Source: Diphasiastrum complanatum (lineage: Eukaryota; Streptophyta; Lycopodiopsida; Lycopodiales; Lycopodiaceae). From it: DNA of 64,000 nucleotides. Location: contig CM055097.1 in the NCBI GenBank assembly GCA_029204225.1, forward strand, positions 2,031,414-2,095,413. Direction: 5' to 3'. Positions 11,286 through 21,477 of the stretch are shown here, piece after piece; the first letter of the stretch is position 1; each line of letters starts with the position of its first letter. Under the pieces are notes generated by a model. The model saw only the letters and a program-made list of their open reading frames with translations. It had not been told where the DNA came from and ran no database searches. A program made the position numbers and the translations under genes.

Positions 11286-14158
11286 TTAAATGATACTGCA
11301 CCTTCTCCATAAAGTCGAGGCGTGCAGTATTAAAATCCAAATTGTGTGGCAGAAAACAACGGTGGGCTCCGGAGATCCACTTGGAGGTTGTCCATGATGT
11401 GAAACGTGATTCCCAGGAGCTCCCATAATTGTCGCACGAAAATACAAACGATCAACCGGCAGCTGATCTTTGATTTGCTTTGAGGCCATTGGCTTATTTG
11501 GATCGAATGCCAGACGAGGGAGACAATCGTCCCATCTGGTTGCCACTGACGCCAACAGAGTTAGATCTTTAGCAAACATTGCCGATTGTCGCACCGTTGG
11601 ATCTGGAGAGTGGACATATTCTCTCTGATAAGCTTGTAAGGCACGATAAAAATCCACTGAGATTTTCTAGCTGTAGGGCTGATGGATGATTGGCCAATTG
11701 GGTGTATGGATGGTGATCTTGTCCATAGCCAAGACCCAAATCTTTCCATTTATTTCTTCACAGCATTGGCATGTAATAGAGATCTACCCGCAATTGGCGA
11801 GGGCTGGCGACGTAACTTCTAATTGATTTTAGAGTTTTTTCAAAAACAGTGATTCTCCATGCCGGCTGCTCTCCCAATGCAGGTATTTTATCCAACTCTT
11901 TGTCGGCCTCTATCTCAGAGGTCTTAAACTTCAGAACCCATCCACCACGCGAGGACTCATGCGGATGTTGCTTTGAGAAGGTCTGGATCTGGTCCTCGAC
12001 GCTGATGGGTCTTGATAAGGATGGACCTGCTTGTACTGCCAGTAAGATTGGCGGTTGTTCGGCTATGTTTGGAGCTCCCCCCTGTTCCATGTTTGAATCT
12101 ATCCCTGTATCCATTGGTACAGCTTCTTGGCACGGAGGGGAGAATTGCGACATGACCGGTACGTGGATTTGTGGTTCAATTTCCAACACTTAAACGACTA
12201 CTTTTTCTTAGGCGGAGATGGTCTCCTTAGCCTTTGCCAACTCGGTTGAAGCTGCTCCTTTGAGCCTGTCAAAGAATCCTTGAAATCCCTGAAGGGCCAC
12301 TTTGTATGTCTCCACTTTCTTGAACAAATACGCAATCTCCGTCGGTGTGACCAGATGATCTGGTATTTGTGTTTGAAGATACGCATCACGTTCAAGGGTG
12401 GTCGCATCCAATTCACCTTGAAGCCGCGTGCGATCTTGTTTGGCCATCTATTATTGACCCTTCAGCAGCTGCACTTATTGCTTTGCATCCTGCATGACCT
12501 TATCCACCTGATCATGTGCGGTTGTCAGGGTGTTTTGCAAGGAGCTAATGTAGTCTTCCAAGCGATCAGCTTGTTGTTGGGCCAACTTCTTTTCGGCTTC
12601 ACCCTTGTCTTCATGTTGTTTGGCAATCTTTAACTCTCGATCCAACTGGACAATTTTCTGGTTGATCAGAGTGTTTTTGGACCCCATCTCAAAGATTCTC
12701 TGCTCCATTTCCTTCTTCTTATCTAGCATAGACTGGATCACTTGCGCAAGGCTTGCAACCAAACCTAGAGCATCACCAGAATCGACGGTCGTGGAGGCGG
12801 TAGCAGTAGGAGGACCTGATGGTACTGTCCTTGGTAGGCGTGGAATAGGTGCTACTAGTTCTTCTTCTTCAAAAATGTTCTTCTCTTCAAATCCCTCAGA
12901 CACTGTGGGGTCGAATTGTTTTGGTGATTTCACAACTTTGTCGACCCGAAGTTGGCTGGGCTATCTTCCGTGTGAGATTGCTGGCTGACATCTTCAACAC
13001 CAACAATAGATTCATGAATATGTCTGAATCCTCTTCCAGGGGATTGGAGTTCAAAGGGCGCAGGACTCTGGGGCATTTCAAAAATTTTGGTGGCCCCAAG
13101 GGGGTCGAAATCATCGAACATATCCATAAAGAACTATGTGTTTGGTGAGGTGACTTTGTTGTGTGGGTGTGAGGTGGCCTGGGCAGTTGTGATGGGAATG
13201 GTAGGCCTATTGATCAAGACTGTCCTTGAATGGAAGCAGAGGCAAGGGAAGCATCAGAGGCTGGAGGAATGGGAAGTTCAGTGCGAACAGCAGCAGGGGG
13301 TGGAAGCGCAGCTGACGAGATATGCCTCATGCGACGTCGTGACACAGAAGGTGAGTTAGGAATAACGATCTCGCTGCATGGACTACGACGACTATGAGAA
13401 TTCGAGACCTGGTGAGATGACTCTGTCGGTGCTTCTTCGTAGACCAAAAGCACGGAATCCAGGTGGAAGCCATGGATTTTGTTTTTCTAAGTGAGAAGTG
13501 GCTAAAAGGGACAATAAAGAGCCAGCAGCAAACTGCTGCTTAGTGTTGGCTTTAATAGCTCGTTTGAGCTCACCAGAAACAATCTTGAACCAATTATATG
13601 GTCCAAGAGGGGCTTTGGCCAACTTGGTGTGGGACTCCACTATTTTGTGAAGGATTTGAGATGTGATGCGGTCTTTCATGAGGGTGGCAACCATCAGGAA
13701 ATGATTCAATAGCTGGGCAACTGCGTGGATGGAAGGCTCAGTGATGGCTTCCAGAAGGTAGCCATCATTGGTCCAGTGCAGATCATTGGTGAGGTCAATG
13801 TATGGCTTGATGGCATGTTTGGCATGCTTGTGATTGCATGAGGCTTGCGTACCGGATGAGATTCCTATAGCTGCAAGTGCGGCCTCAGTGACGCGCACTT
13901 TGTGTGTGGCTCCCTGGAAGGTGATATAAAACATGGTTTCTCTTCCTTCCACATACTAAAGGCAAGAGTGATGAAATCCATATTGATACGACCCGAAAAG
14001 GCTCTCTCATGAATACCCATTGCAGTGAGCAGAGGCTCCGCAAGGGTCATCCACTGAGTGGCCATGCTTGTGCTAGAAAAGATCATGATGTCCGTTGCAG
14101 ATGGGACATCACGATGGATAGTATAGCGCGGAGACTGGGAAGTATCGGTAGAAGACAT
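11286..14158 (-). pseudogene. Extra ORF of gypsy G between pol and 3' LTR (function unknown)
   Basis: A minus-strand coding region of about 2.9 kb starts at an ATG (14158) and ends at 11286, broken by several frameshifts (near 13935, 13430, 13100, 12930, 12450, 12190 and 11700). The N-terminal quarter is a globular domain (SMATQWMTLAEPLL, PYIDLTNDLHWTNDGYLLEA, APLGPYNWFKIVSGELKRA). A Ser/Pro/Arg-rich linker follows (13430-12940). A coiled-coil region comes next (12940-12210; MLDKKKEMEQRIFEMGSK, IVQLDRELKIAKQHEDKG, LAQQQADRLEDYISSLQ). The C-terminal part contains WVLKFKTSEIEADKELD and WDDCLPRLAFDPN. I recognise no family. Position matches the additional ORF of Tat/Athila-type elements. No signal peptide or clear membrane segment argues for an envelope protein. 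Confidence 0.65.
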
Positions 14159-14159
14159 G

Positions 14160-14863
14160 ATGATCAGAAGGAAATATAAAACACGTAAAAGTGTATCAGA
14201 AAGCAGCGCAGGAATTTTGGAAGGCTTTGGTCGCGGTAAAAATTCGCAAGAGCTTCGCTAGCACAAGTGAGGAATGAATCAAGTTCAGTCAACTTATACA
14301 TGAATTTGGCGGGTCCATTACACTGAGTACTAGTTTGGCTGATCAGTTCCGAACAAAAATTTGCAGGCATGTACAGTATTGTGATAATAGGGTATAAAAA
14401 TCTCGGCGAAGGTTTCTGGGGATCTGAACCTATCAGGCGAACGTTTTCAGGCCTGGCGAAGGATGAACCTTTGCCCAGGAGGGTCCTTTGCCTAGGTACT
14501 GTCATAAATGTATTTTTCCAAGACCTGAACCTATGGACAACCTAATTTTGACATTTTAAGATCATCTAACAGGTCAGCGAAGGTTAATAATGAGGTTAAG
14601 ATGCTCGGCGAAGTTTCCCAAAATGGCATATCATTGATCCTTCGCCGGACTCAAAAACTAGGATTTTTCTGGACAAGAACCTTCGCCCACCTTAGGTAAA
14701 TCTAGAGTGGATGTACAATCTGAGAGCTCAACGAAGGTTTCTGGTACTGAATAGGCTAAATCTGACCAAAACATTGATTTTCTAAGTCTTTTTCCATCAA
14801 AAAATTATTGTGCTTCCTTTTCCTATGCTGAAGACTTTCTGACTTTTGCTCATCAGTCTTTTT
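14160..14863. other. Gypsy G spacer between pol and extra ORF, rich in GGCGAAGGTT motifs
   Basis: Non-coding. It contains repeated forms of ggcgaaggtt and the complement aaccttcgcc: for example at 14404 (ctcggcgaaggtt), about 14452-14478 (ggcgaaggatgaacctttgcc), near 14608 and 14640-14690, and about 14728. The same motif recurs in the element's 5' leader. Confidence 0.6.
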
Positions 14864-15931
14864 TCAATTTAATAGAAAAAAAATTATTTTGTAACTATCA
14901 AATCGTTTTCCATCCAAGTGCTCAAGAATTACTACGTCATAGTTCAAGATTTCATTCACTTTATGCGGGCCTTCACCGGTAAACTTCAACTTGCCCTTTA
15001 TCAGCTTGATTTTGTACATTAATGCAAGGTCTCCTACTTTCAAATCTTTTTTGTGCAATCGGCAATCGTGCCATGCCTTGCGGCGGGCTTTCTCTGCTGC
15101 TAAGGCATGAAATGCCATCAAGCGGGTTTCACATAATTTGTGCAACGCTTCATGACGGAGTTGTAAAAACGTATCATCATTTAATCGTTCTGTGGCCGCT
15201 ATGCGTAAAGATGGGATTAAAAATTCAATCAGCATAACAACATCTTGACCATAAACCAATTGAAAAGATGTTTGATTTGTACTATTTTTGTAAGCAGTTC
15301 TGAATGCCCATAATGTTGCATACAGTTTATGTTCCCAATCAGACCGACTTGCTTCAACTGTCTTTGTCATAATGGTGTAGAGAATCTTATTGAAAGATTC
15401 AGCTTGGCCATTCCCTCTGGGATAGTAGGGAGTACTAAATCTATGTATAACAAAAAAAATTTCTAGTAAACACTTTATTGTTTGATTAACAAAGTGTGTA
15501 CCCTAGTCACTGACAATCTCGATCGGACATCCAAATCTGATTATAATATTTTCATATAGAAACTTGGCCTTAGATTTCGCATCAGCAACTTTGACAGCTT
15601 TGGCTTCAATACATTTGGCCATGTAGTCAGTTGCTACGATAATGTATCGGGCCTGAGATCCTTGCGCGACAGGGTGAATAGGTCCAACATAATCCAGTCA
15701 CCATTTTTCAAATGGTGCTTGCGATAAAACCGGATGCAAGGGTTCATAGTTCTGTCGAGTAGGCCGTCGTGCTCGCTAGCAAACATCACATGTCTGAATA
15801 AAATTTTCTATGTTCTTGTGAAGCGTAGGCCACCAACAACCTGATTGTAAAAGTTTGCGAACAGTAATATATGTAGAGAAGTGTCTTCCACTCATGCCAT
15901 CATGTGAAAACATGATTAAATCTGGTACTTC
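14864..15931 (-). pseudogene. Gypsy G integrase (3' part of pol)
   Basis: The minus strand reads an HHCC zinc-binding region (HDGMSGRHFS to FIQTCDVC, about 15900-15776). The catalytic core follows, with D in LDYVGPIHPVAQG, D in IEIVSD and E in GNGQAESFNK. The C-terminal region follows (DLKVGDLALMYK, FTGEGPHKVNEIL), ending at a stop at 14864. All three catalytic residues can be read, but stops fall after CDVC, before LDYVG and after IVSD. The upstream side is interrupted at 15931 by copia B; its continuation, IVVDQKIFYEGVFYRMK, lies right of 21478. Confidence 0.8.
15927..15931 (+). other. Target site duplication of copia B, left copy (ACTTC)
   Basis: ACTTC here and at 21473-21477 directly flank the two LTRs of copia B. 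The interrupted gypsy integrase frame resumes across it. Confidence 0.85.
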
Positions 15932-16182
15932 AGTTAAAATAGCAATGATCGACTTATACAGTGCTTTCCTATTTCGACGGCACCACGTATGCTTAGTTCT
16001 AGAGTTATCGGGCCATCTTTCTTTTACGAGCCCTTTGAGTGTTTTTAAGGAACTCATCTTTGTATTTACTAGTAGTTCTTGAATATACAATTTGAAGAGT
16101 GTAATTTTGTATTCTTGTTGCACTTGACGTTGTGCTATGGTGATTGATCCGGTCGGGTGCTTTCAATTGTGTTTTCTTAACT
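15932..16182 (+). repeat. Copia B 5' LTR (251 bp)
   Basis: It runs from AGTTAAAATAGC to TTTTCTTAACT and is followed immediately by the primer binding site. It matches 21222-21472 at 242 of 251 positions by eye; eight of the nine differences are transitions. Confidence 0.92.
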
Positions 16183-16194
16183 TGGTATCAGAGC
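16183..16194 (+). other. Copia B primer binding site (initiator-Met tRNA)
   Basis: TGGTATCAGAGC, complementary to the 3' end of plant initiator methionine tRNA, abuts the 5' LTR without a spacer. This fixes the LTR end at TTAACT. Confidence 0.9.
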
Positions 16195-17453
16195 CCTTGG
16201 TGGCTGGAATCACCAGACAAGAACAGAGAGCTGCGAATTCACGACGGTTTGTTGGCTAGGAAGCACAAAACCGAGTCTGTGGAGATTCGTGGAATGGCTC
16301 AAAACTGTAAAAAGGATTCAGAGACAGGGAATTGTTGGTTGAATAAAAAAGCAAGCAAGTTTGAAGCTGAAAAATTCTTCTGGAGGGTTGCTTGGCGTTT
16401 GTGATTGGTTTGAATCCAATCGAATATCGTTTGAAGAGCGGTTTGGAGCAGAAGATAACCTACAGTAGGGCGACCTCAGTCAGCTAGGAGCTGCAAAGGA
16501 AAGCTCAGGGAAAGCCTCAGTAAAGCTCGGTATATTCTTCTCTTCAAAATTGCTAGGGTTTCAAGAGACAAAATCAAAGATATCTCCTTGTAGGAGGACG
16601 TTTTCAAAGCTATGAGAGGCTGTGAATGGGCGCCCTGGTAGCGCGATTCTACGGTAGGAAGGCCGCGATTGGCCGTAGAGGAGGAAGGCAGCTAGTACGA
16701 TTAATGAGGAGCTGCCATAGCCTGTGAAGGAGTGAGAAAACTCCATCGCTGGCAGAGAGAGAAGGAGGAGAGGTCGCGGGAGCTGTCGCGCGCTCAGTCG
16801 TGATCACCAGCTAGCGGCCCGAAGTGTTCAGTACTTCGAGGGCCTTTGATCAACTCACAAACGCGTTGACAGCCGTCTTATCTTGATTCATACAGATCAA
16901 CGATGGTCATTTCACAATGGGTGGGTCGTTGAATCTAAAGAATCCGTTGGATTGAAGTGAAAGAGTCTGAAGGGGTCTGAAGTGCAAAGTGCATTGCAAC
17001 TTCATTAAAAAATTTCAAACTAAAAAAACCGTTGGGTCCCAAGACTTTGAAGGGTGAAGTTTCTTCACATTGAAGAAACAGTTCAAAAAACCCAAATTGC
17101 CCTTATTTTCACCTCCTTTAGCCTATTTTGACCAAACGAAAGTCTATAGCCTCCAAACGAAGGGCACCCTGACTGTACTCGCAAGTATGGTACACCAAAA
17201 CAGAGTGATTGCCATGGAGAAAGTGTTCGAAGTGCGCCAGAAGTGATTTCACCATTCTACTGGGCAGGAAACTGGGAGTTGGTGACGTGAAGCATTTTGG
17301 AAAATGATGCTAGTTTGGCTTTCAATTTGGCGAAAGAGCGGCAGGTGGCCTGGTAAGCTAAAAATTGCAGGTCATTATTATCGATTTCTGACATCACGGT
17401 TGGCTCTAGCATACACTTTACAGCCTATAGGTGAAGTTTTAAGCAGTTCGGAG
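16195..17453 (+). other. Copia B untranslated leader
   Basis: About 1.26 kb between the PBS and gag, unusually long for copia. Short frames show no domain. It may be partly a secondary insertion, but no boundary was found. Confidence 0.5.
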
Positions 17454-18093
17454 ATGACAAACATCAATGAGGCAATTTTGGGCAATGCAAGCAAAACTTG
17501 ATGGGGCTTTTAACTACAACATCTAGAAATTCAAAATGAAGAGCATTTTGATGGAAAAAGAGTTGTGGAAAATCGTGGCAGATATTGAAATCCGACCAAA
17601 TACCACTCCAGGTGACATAAGGGCCTTTGATAAAAAGGCACAGAGAGCATTATCCTTGATCAATCTTTCAGTGAAAGACCATGTGATCACTCACATAAGT
17701 GATGCCACGACGGCTAGGGGAGCTTGGGAAGCTCTTAGAATGCAATTTCAAAGTTGCAATCCAGCTCGAGCCATGTTTTTGAAGTCGAGATTGAACACAG
17801 TAAGGATGGAAGAAAATGAATCAGTGGGATCCTTCTTCACTAGGATAAAGGAGCTGAGAGATCAACTTGTGGCAATTGGAGAACCAATCAGAGATATTGA
17901 ATTGGTACATACCACAATGAGCGGTGTCTCGGAAGGGCTACAGATGTTTGTGAGCAGCATTGCTTCGAGGGAGAGGTTGCCTACTTTTGAAGACTTCCAC
18001 GGAATCATGTTGCAAGAAGAGCAGCGTCGCGAAGTGGTGAAGTCAAGACAAACTCCACAGGAGGATCAAGCCTTGCTTGCTAAAGTCAAGTAG
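17454..18093 (+). pseudogene. Copia B gag (frameshifted)
   Basis: The gag start is probably the ATG at 17454 (MTNINEAILGN). The frame shifts near 17495 and a tag replaces a tryptophan codon at about 17529. From 17536 it is open for 185 residues with UBN2-type gag blocks: SLINLSVKDHVITHISD, TARGAWEALRMQF, LKSRLNTVRMEENESV, FFTRIKELRDQL and the family-typical ELVHTTMSGV. It ends at a TAG (18091-18093). The same frame continues past that stop into the zinc knuckle, so gag and pol were one polyprotein. Confidence 0.85.
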
Positions 18094-21000
18094 AAAGGAT
18101 GGAAAAGGATTCTTAAGAAATCCAAGGACGATGATGACGAAGGAGAATTGTCTTCAAAAGGGAAAAAGAAGAAGAAAGAAAAATGTTACTATTGCCACAA
18201 ACCGGGCCATTGGGCACGCGAGTGTTATAAGAAGAAAGCAGACATAAAGGCGAAAAAAGTGACTCAACAAGGAAACATTGCCGAAGATGATGGAGAAGAT
18301 GACAAGACAAGTGTTTTCTCATTGGCATTGGCATCCCAAGTTGATGATGGTGCCAGATGGTTCATAGATTCAGGCGCCACAAGGCATATGACCGAAAAAC
18401 GTGATTGGTTTGAAAAAATCTCACCAATCCATGATGGGGATAAGGTCACTCAAGCCAATGGAGAGGAATGCCAGATACAGGGTGTGGGCAATGTACCTGT
18501 GCAATTTTCTGATGGCAAAATTAAAAATATCCCTAATGTACTTTATGTTCCTGGACTCAAAAAGAGTTTGCTTTCTGTTGGTGTAATGGCAAATCAATAT
18601 CTTAAAGTTGAATTTTTCAAGGATGGATGCCTTATGAAGGATACGAACCATAACTACAAAGTGGTGACGAAGGTTTATAGAGATAGTAACTGTGGCCTTT
18701 ATAAACTGGATGCTGCAAAATCAGGTGAATATGGTTTGGCCATCTCAACAGCATCTCAATCCGAGTTATGGCACAGAAGACTTGGTCATTTGAACTATGG
18801 GAGCTTGAGATTGATGGCGAAGCTGAAGATGGTAATAGGGTTACCAGCATTGCAGGATGATCACCATGCAATATGTGAAGGATGCATCATGGGAAAGCAT
18901 CACAGAGAGACATTCAAGAAAGGTGGAGCTGCAAGAGCTAAGAAACCGCTGGAACTAATTCACAGCGACCTGTGCGGTCCAATGAAGACCATGTCGTTGG
19001 GGAAAGCATATTATTTTATGACTTTCATAGACGATTACTCGAGAAGGACATGGATTTATTTCTTGAAGAAGAAATCTTATGATGAAAGAACAAAAGCTTA
19101 CAGGTGTTTTGATCCTGTAATGAACAAGATTCACATTAGCAAAGATGTGATCTTTGATGAAATGCATAGGTATGAAGATGAAGACCATGCAAAAGGTGAA
19201 AGCATCAAGAGACTTCCCACAATTCTGGAGGAAGAAAATGATGAAGATGCTCCACAAAATGATGCACGTGAGGACGAAAGTCGAGAGGGCGAATATGAAA
19301 GAACACCACCTATTCAAGAGCCTAAGGGGAGGTACTTGCCAATAGGAGCAATGAAGGAGAAACCGGTTGGAAGTAAGAGACATTACTTGGACACTCCTTG
19401 GGATACATACTCTCCACGTAGTGTATCACCTGAATCTAAGATACCAAAATGGTATGAAAAGATCATGAAGGACGCAAGGCTAAATCAAACAGGATCTAGC
19501 ACACAAAGTGAAGTGAGAAGATCAACACGGGAAAAGAAGTCTCCCGATCGTTATCATGTGAACTATGCCCTAATGACTGACATTTTGAAGTGTCGAGAGC
19601 CATCAACCTTTGATGAGGCAAAAGATCACAAAGAGTGGCAAAGGGCAATGGAAGAAGAGATAGAATCCATCCAAAGACATGATACATGGGAGTTAGTTGA
19701 TCTACCACTTGGAAAAAAACCCATTGATAACAAATGGGTGTTTAGAACAAAGTTTCATGCAGATGGCACAATAGCAAAGTATAAGGCACGCCTAGTAGTG
19801 AAGGGTTATGCGCAAAGCAAAGGAATTGACTATGAAGAAACATTTGCTCCAGTGGCTAAGTGGACTACGCTACGTCTTATCATTGCCTTAGCATCTCATT
19901 TTGGGTGGAAAATCCATCAAATGGATGTGAAGTCTGCTTTTTTAAATGGTGACTTAGAAGAAGAAGTTTACTGTGGTCTAACCGCAGGGCTTCATGGCAA
20001 AAGGGCAAGAACAGAAAGTATGTAAACTACGCAAAGCACTTTATGGCCTTAAATAAGCGCCACGCGCATGGTATGGACGCGTTGACAATTACTTTCTTTC
20101 ACATGGATTTCTGAGAACAAATTTAGATCCAAATCTTTATGTTCTTATAAATGATGACAACATTGCCTTGATTGTACTTTACGTTGATGATATCATTATC
20201 ACTGGCAATGATGAGAACCTTACTCGTTCTATCAAAGCCAACTTGTGCAAGCAATTTGAGATGACAAATTTAGATCTTATGCACTATTGCTTGGGTGTCA
20301 AAGTATGGCAAACTAGCAGTGATATCAGGTTATGTCAAAACAAGTATGTAGGCGAGATATTGGAGAGATTTCACATGACAAAGTGCAAACCTTCCATCAC
20401 CCCTTGCGAAGCTGGTAAGAAATTATCTCGTATTGATGATAGTGCACATGTTGATACTACACTATTTCGTCAACTAGTTGGAAGTCTAATATATCTTACA
20501 ACTACACGTCCTAATATCTGCTATGCTATAAGTTTGATTAGCCAATTCATGTCATCACCCACTTTGAACCATTGAAAAGCTGCAAAAAGGATTTTGAGAT
20601 ATGTAAAAGGTACACCGAACCTTGGTCTAGTCTACAAAAGACAAAGTGTTTTACCTAAGTTGCAAGGTTATGTTGACGCTGATTGGGCTGGAAGTATAGA
20701 TGATAGAAAGTCAACAACAGGTTATACCTTCAATTTTGGTAGCGGCTGTTTTTCATGGTCTAGCAAGAAGCAAGATACTATTTCTCTTTCTTCCACAGAA
20801 GCCGAATATAAAACATTGAGTTCTCCTACCCAAGAAGCTATTTGGCTACGTAAGTTGTTATGTGAGATTGGCATCACGCAGGAAAATCCCACTGTTATTT
20901 TCTATGACAGTCAAAGCGGAATACAATTGGCTAAAAATCCAATCTTTCACACAAGGACAAAACATATTGAAGTAAAATATCACTTTGTGCGTAAAAAATT

Positions 21001-21130
21001 ACAATCTGAAGACATTGGTATTGTACATTGTTCTATGTTGTTACAAGTTGCTGATATATTTACAAAAGCTTTAAATAAAGAAAAGCTTGAAACTTTTAGA
21101 GCTAAACTTGGCTTAGACCAAGTTATGTAA
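18094..21130 (+). pseudogene. Copia B pol: zinc knuckle, protease, truncated integrase, RT, RNase H
   Basis: After the TAG the frame gives a CCHC knuckle (CYYCHKPGHWARECY), protease (WFIDSGATRHMT) and the pre-integrase zinc region (ELWHRRLGHLNYGSL, CEGCIMGKHH). The integrase start is HSDLCGPM. About 160 residues are missing in frame at FLKKKS/YDERTKAY (around 19078), removing the second Asp and the Glu of the DDE core. Reverse transcriptase follows (ARLVVKGYAQ, MDVKSAFLNGD). It is broken by a frameshift near 19972 and a stop in YGLK-APRA (about 20055), then reaches YVDD (20180-20191). A stop at 20573 separates the RNase H (VDADWAGSIDDRKSTTGY, LSSTEAEY, IEVKYHFVR), which ends at 21130. Confidence 0.9.
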
Positions 21131-21210
21131 AAAGCTTTTACTTGTAATGCTATCATGGAGGTATGTTCCATGAATAGAGTATACTCTAAAATGAAAAGTG
21201 ACGTTGATCA

Positions 21211-21221
21211 TTGAGGGAGAG
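21211..21221 (+). other. Copia B polypurine tract
   Basis: TTGAGGGAGAG lies immediately upstream of the 3' LTR, as expected for the plus-strand primer. Confidence 0.8.
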
Positions 21222-21472
21222 AGTTAAAATAGCAATGATCAACTTATACAATGCTTTCCTATTTCGACGGCACCACGTGTGCTTAGTTCTAGAGTTATCG
21301 GGCCATCTTTATTTTACGAGCCCTTTGAGTGTTTCTAAGGAACTCATCTTTGTATTTACTAGTAGTTCTTGAATATACAGTTTGAAGAGTGTAATTTTAT
21401 ATTCTTGTTGCACTTGACGTTGTGCTGTGGTGATTGATCCGGTCGGGTGCCTTCAATTGTGTTTTCTTAACT
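21222..21472 (+). repeat. Copia B 3' LTR (251 bp)
   Basis: Same length and ends (AGTTAA...TTAACT) as the 5' copy. It is followed by the ACTTC target duplication (21473-21477). Confidence 0.92.
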
Positions 21473-21477
21473 ACTTC

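Larger units (their letters stand above)
15932..21472 (+). mobile_element. Ty1-copia element B, complete in structure, inactive
   Basis: 5541 bp with two 251-bp LTRs, PBS, gag, protease, partial integrase, reverse transcriptase, RNase H, polypurine tract and a 5-bp target duplication (ACTTC). The LTRs begin AGTTAA and end TTAACT, not TG...CA. The LTRs differ at 9 sites by eye. Coding is broken by frameshifts, stops and a large integrase deletion. It lies inside the integrase of gypsy G in the opposite orientation. Confidence 0.92.

Noticed and set aside
13087-13359. Plus-strand frame within gypsy G
   Set aside because: Antisense shadow of the Ser/Pro-rich linker of the extra ORF.
15776-16123. 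Minus-strand frame of 115 codons
   Set aside because: Only its C-terminal part is gypsy integrase; the N-terminal part reads antisense through the copia B LTR.
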